Made by a program: the position numbers and the translations under genes. The notes beneath the pieces were generated by a model. It worked only from the letters and a program-made list of their open reading frames with translations. It was not told the DNA's origin and ran no database searches. From Madurella fahalii (Eukaryota > Ascomycota > Sordariomycetes > Sordariales), in the NCBI GenBank assembly GCA_029876055.1, contig CM056877.1, positions 1,550,001 through 1,614,000 of the forward strand: a stretch of 64,000 nt of DNA. The letters run 5' to 3'. Positions 53,124 to 64,000 of this stretch are shown here, piece after piece (the stretch's first letter is position 1; each line of letters opens with the position of its first letter).

Positions 53124-53864
53124 TGGTGGCGGTTGGGAGTAAAGGTTTGGGATTCGGTTTTCGAGAGTGTTTTGAAGGCGTGCGGAATAGAGAGGTTGAG
53201 GTGGAAGAGAAGGCAGGCCGTATTTCATTTGCTTATCCGCTGGGACCTTTTTAACGGTCTAGAACGATGTACAGCAGCTATGTAATTGCTGTGTACATAT
53301 GTATTATCTGCGTTTGGTTGAGCATGTTTTGGTGTAGGCGGACGTCTCGTGAGCATTCAATAGGCACCGGATCGCAAAATTCGCCAGGGTCCATCTGACG
53401 AATTGTAGCATTGTTCGTTACATCGGTTTCCCTAGATACTATGCGTCCCGACTGCTTGTTGTATTTCGACATGGCTTCTTTACCTACTACCTAGGAGGGC
53501 AGTTCTGTTATCAGCCCCCTATTGCAACGAGATCCTTCGTGCTCGGATGCCATCTTCTTTAATATTCTATGGATGAAAGCCATTTCCCTTGTGCGAACAC
53601 GTCCGTCTCGCGAGACCAGCAAAGCACCAAGAATCCAAGATATGGACATCCGGGTATCAAAGCACTACGCATGTGCACACGAATGACTTCGTCATGCCGG
53701 TAGCCAGGCAAAGAGAGACCCAGCCGAGCCAGTCTAGCATCACCATTTCGGTATCTTTACCTCGTCCTCTTCTATTTCCCGTTCAACTCCCAAACCAGCC
53801 CTCGTCCTCCTCCTCCGCCTCCTCCTCCTCCACCACCACCACCAAGAACAATAAGTCATCACCC
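53124..53864. other. intergenic region, no gene seen
   Basis: The 3' flank of the Cid1-like gene and of the convergent coiled-coil gene. A CTC/CAC trinucleotide run lies at 53810-53845. Confidence 0.5.
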
Positions 53865-54566
53865 TTAACGTCTCCCCACACCCGCGCCCCCCTTACCCGC
53901 TGCCTGCTCCCCTCCGGCCCATCCCAACCGCCCACTCAACCTCGCCACCTCGCCCCGCAACTGCGAATTCTCGGCGCTCAGCGCCCGGATCTGCTGGTCC
54001 CGGTCCGCGATCTGCTGGTCTCGCACTCGTACGTCCTGCAACAACCGGGCATTGGCCGCGGTCAGGTCGGCGAGGGTGCTGGAGAGCCGCTCGACGCTGT
54101 GCGCGAGCGAGTCGACGATTGCCGGGCGGCCGGCGTACTCTGCCGTTGCTGCCGTTGCTGCCGTTCCCGTTTCTGTGGTTTGTTCGCCCGGCGGTGGTGG
54201 CAGTGGCGGTGGCGGTGGGGTTGGGGTTGGGGTTGGGGTTGGGACTCGGGTTGAAGCTGGGGCTGGGGTTGAAGCTGGGGCGAGGCTTGGGTGGCGGAGG
54301 AGGTACTCTTGTAGAAGTTCTGTTTGTCGTTGTCAAGATAGTAGAAACAGTTGTTCTAGTTCCTGGTCTTGAAGAGGCGGTGGCTGTTGCTGCTGCGCCT
54401 GCTGTTCCGCGGCCTCGACGTGCGCGCGGAGCCGTGCTGGCTGCTCATTCGCAGTCTCGTTCGCCTCGAACCTGGCGCCATCGTCCGTCTGGTCTCGAGC
54501 TCCGTTTTCGTGTTTATGATTAGTTTTCGTGCGCTTACGTAGCCGCTGCTCACTGCCGTCCTCCAT
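53865..54566 (-). CDS. coiled-coil protein with in-frame TGA
   Basis: From the ATG at 54566 the frame encodes MEDGSEQRLRKRTKTNHKHE, an acidic/Gln-rich part (HVEAAEQQAQQQQPPPLQDQ) and ends with ELEQLFLLS and TGA at 54333-54335. The same frame then continues for 155 codons with clear protein character: QRQTELLQEYLLRHPSL, a Thr-Pro repeat coded by GGGGTT hexamers (54217-54244), and a heptad coiled coil (SVERLSSTLADLTAANARLL, VRDQQIADRDQQIRALSAEN, SQLRGEVARLSGRLG), with a final TAA at 53865. So the ORF is interrupted by a single stop. An upstream exon in another frame (near 54600-54720, with EDSIEILDDAESPG) may splice in by an 80-bp intron ending at the DQTDD region. Either a nonsense mutation, readthrough or an unrecognised junction explains the TGA. 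Function unknown. Confidence 0.55.
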
Positions 54567-55598
54567 ACCTCGTCAACCCCTAACCCGGGGCTCTCAGCGT
54601 CGTCGAGGATCTCGATAGAATCTTCGGCAAGTGGCCCACTATCGGGACCGGCCAAGGGCGTTTCGAAACGATTGCACAGGAACCCGGGCTGTGCCGTGCC
54701 GCAGCAGCCGTTGATGTATAAGTGAGGGAGAGAAATACAATGTAGTGTATTTACTAAAGTTAGGGTGGGACGGATGGAAACGGCTGCCGAACCCTACTTT
54801 TAACGTTCATAACCTAAGGTACCGCATACCCAGGTTAGCACCTTGTCACCGCCTTTTTTGTGCTCGTACACTGTATTCATTGCAGCTCTTATACATCGCG
54901 GGGCACTTGTTGCAGACGTGGCAGCTGATGATTGAGGGCACAAAATTCTCTGGGAGCCTGGGATATGACCTTGGATGTGACATACTGTTACCGTCGCCCT
55001 TCCAAGCGCCACGCTTTAGCATAGCACAACTACTCGCAGACGTGTCCCGGCAAAGACTAGGGTAGACATGTACCGAGGAGTTCTCTTGCCCCTTGCCCAC
55101 CAACCTTGCGGAAGCAACTCTGCATCAGAGCTGGGCAAATGGCCTTCTATCTCGGATAGTCCCGAAGGACAGGCAATCTACCAACGTTCCGTTAGGAGGC
55201 ATGTCCTGGGTTGGGCCAATGCTCCTGCCGTCGTAAGTGACAGCATCGTTGGGGACGTGCAAAACGTAAAGGGCTCGGGAAAGGGCCCAAAGCTCAGCGG
55301 AAACGCCTGGCTCGAGTCACTCGTGCGTTCCCGTCCCGACCATAGCATGTCAATTCGGTACCTGACTGCTCGCGACCGTCTACTGCGTATCCATGGTGCC
55401 CGACGCCGCATCAAATGAGGAGCATCGCTGTCCGTATCGCCCAACGCCGACGCTTATTAACCAGACTGCCCGCCCACTTCCAGGAGGCTCTGTGCGAATG
55501 ATGAAAGGAGTAAGAGAGAAGGGAAACGTAAACCGAAAAAAAAAAAAAAAAAAAAGAAATAGAATAAAAAGATAGAAGATAAAATGAGATACCAACAT
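54567..55598. other. intergenic region, possible upstream exon
   Basis: About 54590-54730 (minus) is open and protein-like (YINGCCGTAQPGFLCNR, PLAGPDSGPLAEDSIE) but without an ATG, so it may be an exon of the coiled-coil gene. The rest shows no gene. A poly-A run (about 55538-55554) lies just downstream of the PRPP synthetase stop. Confidence 0.4.
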
Positions 55599-57170
55599 TC
55601 AATCCATGACATGCTGGAACAATGGCGACATGGACTCGCCATAATGGTTCCGCCGTATCGCCTCAGCCAAAAGGAACGACAGGTTGAGAACCACCAACTT
55701 GCTGGCGTTACGCGCCTTATCCTCGGGAATGGGATAACTGTTGGTCACGACGATGGTATCAATGCAGTCGCACGCCTGCATCTGCTCCAGACAGTCTCCG
55801 CCAAAGACTCCGTGGGTGGCGATGCAGTAGACCTTGTCAGCGCGGCCGCGCTTAACAACAGTCTCCGCCGCTGCGATCCACGATCCGGGCTTGTCGATCA
55901 TGTCATCGACAATGAAGACTGTCCGTCCCTTGACGTCGCCCACCAGCGTGATCATGCGCTCGACCTTGGGGTCCTTGAGGATGTCGTCTTCTTCATCCGA
56001 GCTGGCCCCGGCGTCCCCGGTCCCGCCCAGCGCGTGCGGTTGGGGGGCGAAAAAAGACGAGGCATGCGACATGGTCATTGGGTCCTCATCCGGGATGCTG
56101 GTATCCGCTGCGGATACAGCCGGCGACGGGAAATCGTCAGGCACGATGTGCCCTTGGATCAACCGGCCGTGTGTAACCTCGTGCGCTCGTTGGTCATTAT
56201 ACTCTGCGCCGTCCGTCTCTGCTTCTTCATCCAATTCATCGATGACGGATGACTGGGACAGCGTGGTCTGCGACCGTTTGGGGGTAGATTTGGCGTGGCC
56301 CGGGGCCCGAGTGTGAGTGCCATTCGCGCGCCGCGGTGATCCTTGAGCATCCGCCGCCGGGTGCGAGTCTGTAGAGGGGGTTCCATTCTCAGGCTCCGAT
56401 GAGTTGGTACGCACCTGATTACTGATGGGATCGAGCACCGGCTGCCGCTCCAGTCCGTCGAACGAGTATGTGAGCATGCTGCCGTTCATGCTCGGGCCCC
56501 TCCTCTTGTCCGTCGTGACCATGCCAAAGTTGAGCTTGAGCGCGTCGGCAAGCGAGGTTACCCTCTTGGTGCCGCCTGCATTCTTGGACACTACCACCGC
56601 CTCTTGCCACCTGGGCACGTTGCGCCGGATCCAGCGGGCAATCAGAGGTTCAGCGTGGAGGTTGTCAACGGGGCACTTGAAGAAGCCCTGCATCTGGGAC
56701 GCGTGGAGATCGACCGTGATGACGTGCTTGACACCCGCGACCCCAAGCAGATTGGCCAGCATCCTCGCAGTGATGGCTCCCCTATGAGACTTCTTCTTGG
56801 ACTGGCGACTGTAGGGAAAATAGGGCAACACAGCTAAAAGGGGGGTGAAATAAGGCCTCGGTCAGCATCCGCGACGGTCCGGCCGCCATGTCCGTCATCG
56901 GTGCTACGTACCTGTGATCTTGTTTGCAGAGCCTCCTTTGCAAGCAGAGATCATGATGAGCAGCTCCATGATTGTGTCGTTGATCTTGGGACTGCCGGAT
57001 TGCACCACAAACACGTCCTTCTCGCGGACGCTGGTGAGGATGCGTACGCTCGTCTCGCCATTGGAGAATTGAGTGAGCTCGGCATCGGCCCGCGCCATGC
57101 CCAGATTCTCACATATCTTGTCCGTGAGGTCGGGGCACGAGCTGCCCGCAAAGATGAGGGTGCCGCGCAT
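55599..57170 (-). CDS. prs5: ribose-phosphate pyrophosphokinase, PRS5 type
   Basis: Two exons, 56912-57170 and 55599-56833, with a 78-bp intron; the junction restores NKITAVLPYFPYSRQ. Product 497 residues, close to yeast Prs5. The start MRGTLIFAGSSCPDL is typical of the family. Conserved parts include LTQFSNGETSVRI, VFVVQSGSPKINDTIMELLI, KSHRGAITARMLANLLGVAG, VITVDLHASQMQGFF, VVVSKNAGGTKRV and the PRPP loop TVFIVDDMIDKPGSW. About 165 residues (217-385) of Ser/Asp-rich sequence interrupt the catalytic core, corresponding to the non-homologous region of Prs5/Prs1 that links PRPP synthesis to cell-integrity signalling in yeast. The enzyme makes PRPP from ribose 5-phosphate and ATP, normally as a heteromer with other Prs subunits. 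Confidence 0.93.
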
Positions 57171-57730
57171 GCTGTTCGTGGTTGATGCTGCTGACTGCCG
57201 TGTGGATGCAGTGGTGGGAGAAAACAGGGAAATTTTCCTCCTCGCCCTCGATAAAAAGTCGAAGTTAAAAACACTGGCAGGAGAGTGGGCCACACAGAAA
57301 GTCGGTAAAAGGTCCCCTGGTGGCGTCCGTCTGTGCCGCGCCGCAGCGAGTGGGGTTGGCCGGACTGGCAGCGAGGAGGGGCTCTTTTTCAATGAATTTT
57401 CAAGGCGCGTTGTGGGTCGGTCGATAGATCCTGGCAAGGAGCAGCGGTTTGTGGTAGTGCCGGTCGCCTTACAGAGCAAATGTTCGGGAGATGGAAATTT
57501 GGCCCTCTGTGCAGCTAGGGCTGATCTTTTTGGAGTGTAAATCGCCAATTTGTTTCGTCGAGAACAAAGCCAATTGAGCAATAAGAGGGCGCCAAATTTA
57601 GGGTTAGGGTACCTCGCATGGGATAGTTTTCCGGCAAACGAAGTGCATCCCTCCTTCGCTTCCTCTTCTTTCCTTTGCCACCACTATCAGTGCTCTTACT
57701 TCAGTTTCGAGACTGGGCCAAATAGTTGCA
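57171..57730. promoter_or_regulatory. divergent promoter PRS5 / Asteroid-like with TTAGGG repeat
   Basis: 560 bp between divergent starts. At 57598-57609 the sequence TTAGGGTTAGGG (two telomere-type repeats) lies about 120 bp upstream of the Asteroid-like ATG. Such repeats are binding sites for Tbf1/Teb1-type factors in yeasts; here this is inference. Confidence 0.55.
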
Positions 57731-59567
57731 ATGGGGATCCCTCATCTCCGGCGGAATCTAGAACCCTACGCAGAGAGGGCCGTCATCGAACCGTGCAATG
57801 CAGTCGTAGACGGACCAGCCCTGGCATATCATGTGCTGAGCCTCTGCTCGAGGGAAACACGCAAGACAACCCCCTTTGAGCAGCCGTCCTACGATTTGCT
57901 CGGCAGAACTGCCGTGGCCTGGCTTGACAAAATTCAGAAATGCGGCCTATCTGTGTACATCAATATCTTCGAAACCGCCCAAGCCCAAAGCTAATAGTCC
58001 CTTCAGCTCTGCCATATACTTCGACAGCTATCTGCCAAGCACAAAACGACCCGAGCGACTCCAACGGCTCGTCAAATCGTCTCAGGAACTAGTTAAATAT
58101 CATTCAGCATGGTCAGCCGGCGTGCCTAAGGGCGACCGTCACCGTGCGGGCGAAGCTCAGGTTGATCTATTTCCGCATTCTTGGCCCGGCGAAAACAAGG
58201 CGAAACCGCCGCCACCGCCCTTCCTTGTCCCGGCCGTCATCGGCGCACTGAAGGATTCGACAACCTACCGGCACCTTGTCAAACTAGTTCCCGGGGAGGC
58301 CGACTGGTTTTGCGCTCATCATGTCCGACATTCTGCCCGATGGGTACTCACATCCGATTCCGACCTGCTCATCTATGACCTTGGCCAAGACGGTGGCGTC
58401 ATCTTTTTCTCGGACATTGATGTAGATATGGAAAGACACAGGCTCATTGGCCTGCAATACAGACCCTCGAATCTGTGCAGGCGGTTGTCCCTCAAACCAG
58501 ACACAGGCCTCGCCTACCTCGCTTTCGAGATCAGCAAGGACCCCTATTTGACTTTTGAACAAGCCATTGAGAGGTCTAAGAAGGGCGAGGCGGTCTCGGT
58601 TTCTCGGCAGGAGTATACCGACTTCATGGAGCCGTATCTTTCCCCGGAAGTGGCACTAAATCTCGAGGGAGGCCAAGCGCCGACTCTAGACCCGCGGGTC
58701 TCGGAGATTACTCTCCGGTCTCTTAGTACCTCCGGGGTAGCAACCCGAGCGCTAGAGAACCGCCAGGACACCGATTCTGAGCTAGAGATGTTCCTGCCTT
58801 TCTTACTCGACTGCCCATCTCGGACGAGCGCATGGGAAGCAAGCAAACCTGTGAGAAAACTGGCGTACGGAATCCTACAGACTGTCCGAGGCGGCGTGAT
58901 ACCCCTGGTGACAGAAATGAGGAGACTGCAATCCATGTCCTCGGGAGTGCGTGTTGACATTCCAGGTCCTCCTGACATTGATAAAACTGCTGCTTCACTT
59001 ATAGCACTTCTATCTAGAATCGAGGCTAGTGTGAGCCAACCCGAGGTTGTTTGGGCAGTATTGTCTATTTACCACGAAATCGCCATGATTATGGACCGCG
59101 CCAGAGGTTATCCTCTCAGCTTAGAGGTCCTGATGCAAGACGCAAGAGGGAGGTTGGACGTCTGCTCCTGGGATTTTATCCATGTTCTTGCCCAGGCACA
59201 GGCGACCTACTACTCACTCAGGATGCTCCAGCAAATACTACAATTTGCATCACACCACACCGGAGTCTTGTCACCAACCCTGTTGGAGCTCACAAACTTC
59301 TTGTCGCGCGTTCCCCCCTTGCCGGAATTCCCCTCGCCCAAAGATTTTGCGGACACTCTCCGACTGGTCAGGGAGGCAGGGGGCCTGGCTTGCATGCTGA
59401 CCCTCTGCGCGGATTTTGAAGACATCCTCCCGCATATAAAATCTATCTGGCAACCTCAGGAGACCAAGAAGAATAAGAAAAGGAAGTCAATGTCGTCCGC
59501 TGGAGAAAGTCAGATTCGAGCCCGCTCCAACAACCCTTTTGATCTCCTGTCGAGATGCGAGCCGTAG
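57731..59567 (+). CDS. Asteroid/XPG-like domain protein
   Basis: Two exons, 57731-57954 and 58007-59567, with a 52-bp intron; splicing gives LSVSAIYFDSYLPSTKRPER. Product about 594 residues. The N-terminus MGIPHLRRNLEPYAE and VVDGPALAYHVL matches the XPG/FEN1 N-region as found in Asteroid (ASTE1) proteins. The internal region has GEADWFCAHHVRH, then WVLTSDSDLLIYDLG, which keeps the acidic residues of the XPG-I metal site. The rest is helical, with a basic C-terminus (KKNKKRKSMSS). Asteroid proteins belong to the flap-nuclease superfamily; ASTE1 is reported to act in DNA-end processing, but activity in fungi is not shown by sequence. Divergent from PRS5. Confidence 0.85.
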
Positions 59568-60025
59568 GTGAAAGCAACGTTGGTGGATTGTGGTGAATAG
59601 TCACATATTAGATAGAGTCTCTCTTCATCTCGCAACAACAACAACAATAATAATACAAACTAACTTCAATGGCAACGACTTTCTGCTTTCGAACCTAACT
59701 GCAAGTGCCTGCCCCTTGCTCCTCTTCAATCCAGAGTGAATGTAGGGTAAGGGTTATATAGCATGTCGGACTACTTTATGCTTATCGTTATCAGGGGCTC
59801 AAGACCCCTCCAAAAATTTTGAACCACCCCGCGTTGTCCCTCAGGGTAGCAGGGCAGATCGAACCATACACTATAAGCCGCCCCTCCAACATCCTCCCAC
59901 TCGCATACCGTTACAGTACAATTATCCTCCCCGACACCCATCCTCGAAGAAAAAAAAAGAGAAAACACGACGCCACAACCGCCAAAAACGAAACCCAGCA
60001 AATAAAAGAGAAACACGCCACAAAG
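59568..60025. other. intergenic region upstream of deoxyhypusine hydroxylase
   Basis: No gene seen. ACA/ATA repeats (59636-59660) follow the Asteroid-like stop; the last 80 bases are A-rich like a fungal 5' leader. Confidence 0.5.
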
Positions 60026-61113
60026 ATGACCGCCTCGACCCCCGCCCCGGCCGAGCCCTCAACCCTCGCGACCATCTCCGCCCTGCGCGCCTCCCTCTGC
60101 GCCGGGAGCACCCCGCTGCCGGTCCGCTTCCGCGCGCTCTTCTCGCTCAAGCACCTGGCGCGGCAAAACGCGGCCGAGTCGGCCGAGGCGCGCGCGGCCA
60201 TCGACGCCATCGCGGCCGGGTTCGCGTCGCCGTCGGCGCTGCTCAAGCACGAGCTGGCGTACTGCCTGGGGCAGACGGGCAACGGGTACGCGATCGCGCC
60301 GCTGACGGCGGTGCTGGAGGATGTCCGGGAGGACCCCATGTGCCGGCACGAGGCGGCCGAGGCGCTCGGGGCGCTCGGGGACGCGCGGAGCCTCGAGGTG
60401 CTCCGGAGGTTCCGGGACCGGGAGGGCGAGGAGGTGGTGGTGACCGAGACGTGCGAGATCGCGATTGACCGGATCGAGTGGGAGAACGGGGAAGGGAAGA
60501 AGGGGGAGAAATTGAAGCAGAGGTTGGTTTTCGTGGTTTTTTATGTTTATTTTTGGCCTAGAAGGGGTTGAGATTTGCTAACTATGCTCTGCGATGCAGC
60601 GATTTCGCCTCGGTCGATCCGGCCCCGCCCATGCCCCAGGGCAAGGAGGAACAGACGGTCGAGGAGCTGGGCAAGACGCTGATGGATACGTCGCTCCCGC
60701 TCTTCCGTAGATACCGCGCCATGTTTGCCCTCCGCGACCTGGCTTCGCCGCCCGACCTCCCCACCGCCGTTCCAGCCGTTCACGCTCTTGCCAAGGGATT
60801 TTCCGACTCTTCGGCCCTCTTCCGGCACGAGATCGCGTTCGTATTTGGACAACTAGCACATCCGGCATCGATCCCCGCTCTCACCGCCGCTCTGAGCGAT
60901 ACGAACGAGGCCAGCATGGTCCGGCACGAGGCCGCTGAGGCGCTGGGGAGCCTTGGTGATGAGGAGGGTGTCGAGGAGACGCTCAAGAAGTTCCTGCACG
61001 ATAAGGAGGCCGTCGTCCGCGAGAGTGTGATTGTGGCGCTGGACATGGCCGAGTATGAGAAGAGCAACGAGGCCGAGTATGCGCTGATTCCCGAAGTTAC
61101 GGGGACTGCTTGA
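60026..61113 (+). CDS. lia1: deoxyhypusine hydroxylase
   Basis: Two exons, 60026-60522 and 60600-61113; the 77-bp intron has a GCTAAC branch site. Product 336 residues. It is built of HEAT-like repeats in two halves. The four His-Glu metal motifs are all present: KHELAYCLGQ, RHEAAEALGALGD, RHEIAFVFGQ and RHEAAEALGSLGD. Together they hold a di-iron centre that hydroxylates deoxyhypusine in eIF5A, the last step of hypusine formation. A first repeat in each half reads PVRFRALFSLKHLA and FRRYRAMFALRDLA. An acidic linker (TVEELGKTLMDTS side) separates the halves. Length and layout are normal for yeast Lia1 (325 residues). It is convergent with RPA12, 114 bp apart. Confidence 0.95.
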
Positions 61114-61227
61114 ACTGGTTTTGGTATTATCGGCGTTTGGTTCTCAAAATGCTCTTAGATGGTTATAGATTCCCGGGGAGGGGGTATTGGCAACTCGGCG
61201 GTGATTTTCATGACTTGGCCAGGTTGC

Positions 61228-61698
61228 TCAGTTGTTCATGGTCCACCTGTATCGCACTATTAGCACTCGACTAAATAAGTTGCTCAATGTACCGCACCTT
61301 TCACCGCAGTCGCAGTTGTAGATAATTGTTGAGCCCTCATCGGCGCTCCGCTGCTGCACCTCGGAATATCGCACTCCACGCTTTCCACACTTTGGGCAAT
61401 CCGTATTGGCGTCGATCCGCTCTGTCTGCACTTGATGTCTCTCGACAGTTTGAACAATGGATAGTTTCTGCCGTAGCGCCGATGGGAAATCAGATGGCTT
61501 CGTTCTCGTTGTCACGGTCCTCCAGGGATGATCTGCACGCCATCAACAGCATGCACCCGGTCTCTGCCAGCAACTGAACGAACCTCTATTTTCTGCTCCG
61601 CAACAATCGCAATGGAGGATATTCTTCTCGCTCCCTTTGGACGCGGGCAAGAGGTTGCCGCAGTCGGTGCAGAAGATCAGGGAACCAATTGCAGCCAT
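61228..61698 (-). CDS. rpa12: RNA polymerase I subunit RPA12 (A12.2)
   Basis: Three exons, 61584-61698, 61298-61532 and 61228-61246; the last encodes only six residues. Product 122 residues, normal for A12.2. The N-terminal zinc ribbon is IFCTDCGNLLPA with HCDCCGAENR. After a linker (VTTRTKPSDFPSALRQK) the C-terminal ribbon has DCPKCGKRGVRY, the acidic hairpin RSADEGSTIIY, and NCDCGERWTMNN. The conserved Asp-Glu of the hairpin supports intrinsic RNA cleavage by Pol I, as in TFIIS. Only by splicing both introns does the second ribbon finish correctly; the unspliced frame would add an unrelated tail. Divergent from Mis4/SCC2. Confidence 0.93.
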
Positions 61699-62223
61699 GT
61701 TTGCGGTGATTTATCGTTTGCCAACGTTTGACAAGAGGAGAGAATGTTCGGTTCGCAGCCGTCACACGGAGTTCATCAACCCAAAATTTTTAGCGCCATC
61801 TGCAGCCCTGTAAACCAACTGGGAATTCGGTTCCAGGGCCTGGTTCCCAGGCTGAAGCACAGACCATGTCAGCCCCGAAAACTCTCGAGGCAGCCGCGCT
61901 GGAGACGGATTGCTTGGCTGAGAAACCTTGGCGCGCGAGGCTGCCAAGGCCCTAGTTGGCATCCGAACTGCAGCCACACCAACGAGTTCGGACAATTCAT
62001 CGCCAGATTCGGGCACACAGAGTTCTCCCGAGGGGGCTTGGGCAGCGACAGCGCAAACCGCCGAGTCTATTGGTCCCTATTCGGACTGCCGCATGGCAAC
62101 AATACCGCCCCCCGCTGTTCGCTACTCCCATTAGGCGGCACCTCGGTAGACAGTTGAGACGGGGAATTCGGCCAGCCCAAGCCATGTGCCGTCATCGGCC
62201 GTGATTCTTGATACCCTTCCACA
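61699..62223. promoter_or_regulatory. divergent promoter RPA12 / Mis4
   Basis: 525 bp between divergent start codons. No TATA box is obvious. ORFs inside are short shadows. Confidence 0.45.
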
Positions 62224-64000
62224 ATGGCAGACCCGCGGCCACGCGATCACAATGGGCCATTCTACGGCGCCTCGGATTCCGGTGCCCAAGGCGCTCAGCT
62301 GCCGGCCGGGGCAGCTTTCTCTAGGCCATTCACGCTCCACGAAGCGCTTCCCTACACGCCTTTCTCTTCGATCGCGCCCTTCGACTCAAGTGGGTTCTTC
62401 TTGGTCCTACAGCTCCTACTCGGAGCACGTTCGCATCTCCAAAGGAAGGTCGCATTCTCTAACTATAACTCTATGTTTAGGCGTCCTTCCCTCGCCATCA
62501 ATAGGTTCAGCCTCGCCCGCGCCGCCAGTAAACGACCTCGTCCCCAGCACCGAGTTCGCTGCACTGAACCAAGAGGCTTTGAGTCAGGATACTCCCTCTA
62601 AGCGCCTCCAACAGATGGTCAGCCAAGTCCAACATCTACTGGAAAGGGGAAATATTCCGGAATTGTATGTCTTAGGATCGATCCGAGTTGGATTCCCGCT
62701 GACAGCGTAAAGCAAGTTCAAGACGGGGCCGAAGGTCTCTAGTGCCTCCACACCTCTAAGATCTGCTTCGCTCGCGTCTGCCCTATCTCCGTTTTCCAAG
62801 ATGGTCTACGATCAAACAGCAATACCTTTCCGCTACCCGACACCGGACACGCCAACGGCGACGTCGCCAAATGACCAACTCAATGCCGTAGGCACTCCCG
62901 TCCCTGCGAAACGAACGTCTCCGGCTGCGCAGAAGCCGGTACAGAAACCAGTGCAGAAGCCGGCACAGCCCAAGCACGACGCCCACAAGACGATTAATCG
63001 GCAGGCGCATGCGCACAACAAGGCAAAGTTCGAGGTTCTCTTGCCAACCAAGAGTCAGCTCGAACATGCCCATGCCGCTGTCAACAATTCGAGCTCAAGT
63101 GGGAGCATGACGAGTACGCCAGCCTCCGCCGCCCATCCGGTCGCCGCTTCACATACCCAGCAACAAGCGAAGCCGCCTTTAGCATCACCCCAACCAGCCG
63201 GACCCGCACAGGCGCCACCCACAGCATCACCAAAGGAGCCCTCATCACAATGTCCCCCTGGCTCTGAGAAACCTACTATAGCTATCGAATTACCTTGTGC
63301 GGCAGCATTTAACAAGGACGAATTTCTGGTTGTCGCCGACGAGTCTGATGAGCCGGCGAAACTATCGCTCAAGAAACGGAAACGAGGAGATCTGGATGGC
63401 GACGACATCTATGGAGACAGTCTGGACCTACGTCAGAGAGCTGATTCGGCCTTCCATGATCTGAGATTGTTCCTACACAACGCCTTTCAAGCTGAAGACC
63501 ACGCCTTGGCACAGCAGTACGGGAACGACACGGTCATGCTGCTCTCCGACAACGAGACCACGCTGACGGCAGCAGCCCAATCCAAAGCGCAGACGCTGCT
63601 AGGGAAGGCCATCTCTTTAAACTGCTTCAGGAACGTTCCGCTTGAAGACCTACTTCGTCTTCTGAGGCTCTCCGAAGGAGCCCTAAGACAAGCCGATGCG
63701 TTAGATATCAAGATTGACGAGTCATGGGGGGCCGCGGATGTGGAGCAGTGGCTGCAGCAGTTGCCCATTCTCGAAACTGCCATGCGAGCCGCGCGGACGT
63801 CGTTGAGGTTGATGTGCGGTGGACGTGATGACAAGCAGCTCTACCCGGAGGATACGATCGAGCAGTGCCTCAACTTGTGCAAACGACTCGTGGACGGTAT
63901 GATCATCCCGATCGCCGAAGTCAGAGGCACTCAGAATATGGCTCAGCTTTTCAAATCCCTCTCTGCCGTCAAGAAGAAGATCGTTTCGTTGTTCACCGAC
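62224..64000 (+). CDS. mis4: sister chromatid cohesion protein Mis4/SCC2 (N-terminal part, runs off window)
   Basis: Three exons within the window: 62224-62389, 62481-62664 and 62713 onward, with introns of 91 and 48 bp. The frame is open to the last base, so the gene is cut by the window edge. About 545 residues are visible. The start includes FSRPFTLHEALPYTPFSSIA and, after splicing, FDSSVLPSPSIG, as seen at the N-terminus of fungal Scc2/Mis4. A disordered Pro/Lys/Gln-rich middle (KPVQKPVQKPAQPKH) and an NLS-like KKRKRGD follow, then the start of the helical part: LRLFLHNAFQAEDHALAQQ, VEQWLQQLPILETAMRAART, and EQCLNLCKRLVDGMIIPIAE. Scc2 with Scc4 loads cohesin on chromatin. The full protein is expected to be about 1,800 residues with HEAT repeats. 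Confidence 0.8.

Noticed and set aside
54217..54244. Telomere-like GGGGTT repeats
   Set aside because: They encode a Thr-Pro repeat within an open frame and have the wrong unit for filamentous fungal telomeres (TTAGGG).
53589..54254. 221-codon plus-strand ORF
   Set aside because: It is the opposite-strand reading of the coiled-coil gene; the minus strand has the heptad pattern.

Overview
This window comes from the nuclear genome of a filamentous ascomycete, most likely a GC-rich sordariomycete (Sordariales or Chaetomiaceae style; this placement is inference). The evidence is about 25 mostly unclustered genes on both strands, short introns (mostly 48-80 bp) with GTRNGY donors and CTAAC-like branch points, strongly GC-biased coding sequence, low-complexity insertions in conserved proteins, and gene families typical of Pezizomycotina (quinate repressor, LaeA-like methyltransferase, Zn2Cys6 factor). 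No bacterial operon, CRISPR array, rRNA, tRNA or intact transposon is visible.

Layout. 1-4.3 kb holds a doubtful RS-rich ORF and a mitochondrial YqeY/AIM41 protein. 4.3-13.4 kb is gene-poor. Its one recognisable gene is an eight-exon LaeA-like SAM methyltransferase (about 5.8-7.5 kb), missed by simple ORF calling because it is cut into short exons. 13.4-24 kb holds the type II phosphatidylinositol 4-kinase LSB6, a small Cys-rich ORF, a large unknown coiled-coil protein and the mitochondrial helicase IRC3. 24.2-35 kb holds an RRN5-like Pol I factor, a very large RNA-repair-type fusion protein, and two fungal proteins of unknown function. 35.3-45.6 kb holds the quinate repressor, a small Zn2Cys6 factor, a frame-disrupted unknown gene, a 17-bp minisatellite and BUD13/CWC26. 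46-57 kb holds TFIIF alpha, a Cid1-type terminal nucleotidyltransferase, a coiled-coil gene with an in-frame TGA, and a PRS5-type PRPP synthetase. 57.7-64 kb holds an Asteroid/XPG-like protein, deoxyhypusine hydroxylase, Pol I subunit RPA12, and the N-terminus of the cohesin loader Mis4/SCC2, which runs off the window end.

Most genes are housekeeping and independent. RNA metabolism is well represented: Pol I (RRN5-like, RPA12), Pol II (TFIIF alpha), splicing (BUD13), RNA 3'-end tailing (Cid1-like) and RNA-end repair (the fusion).

The most notable item is the about 1,250-residue protein at 26570-30333. It joins a 2H (LigT/CPDase-like) phosphoesterase, an EEP nuclease, a poly(A)-polymerase-type nucleotidyltransferase and a C-terminal MJ1316/DUF504 domain, which looks like a complete RNA-end-healing toolkit in one chain. 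Its reading frame is broken by one base at a G7 run. A second gene (40899-41719) is broken the same way at a C5 run, so assembly homopolymer errors must be excluded. Other points of interest are a Cid1-type enzyme whose catalytic domain is split by about 440 residues, and a TGA followed by a CARNBA-type readthrough context.
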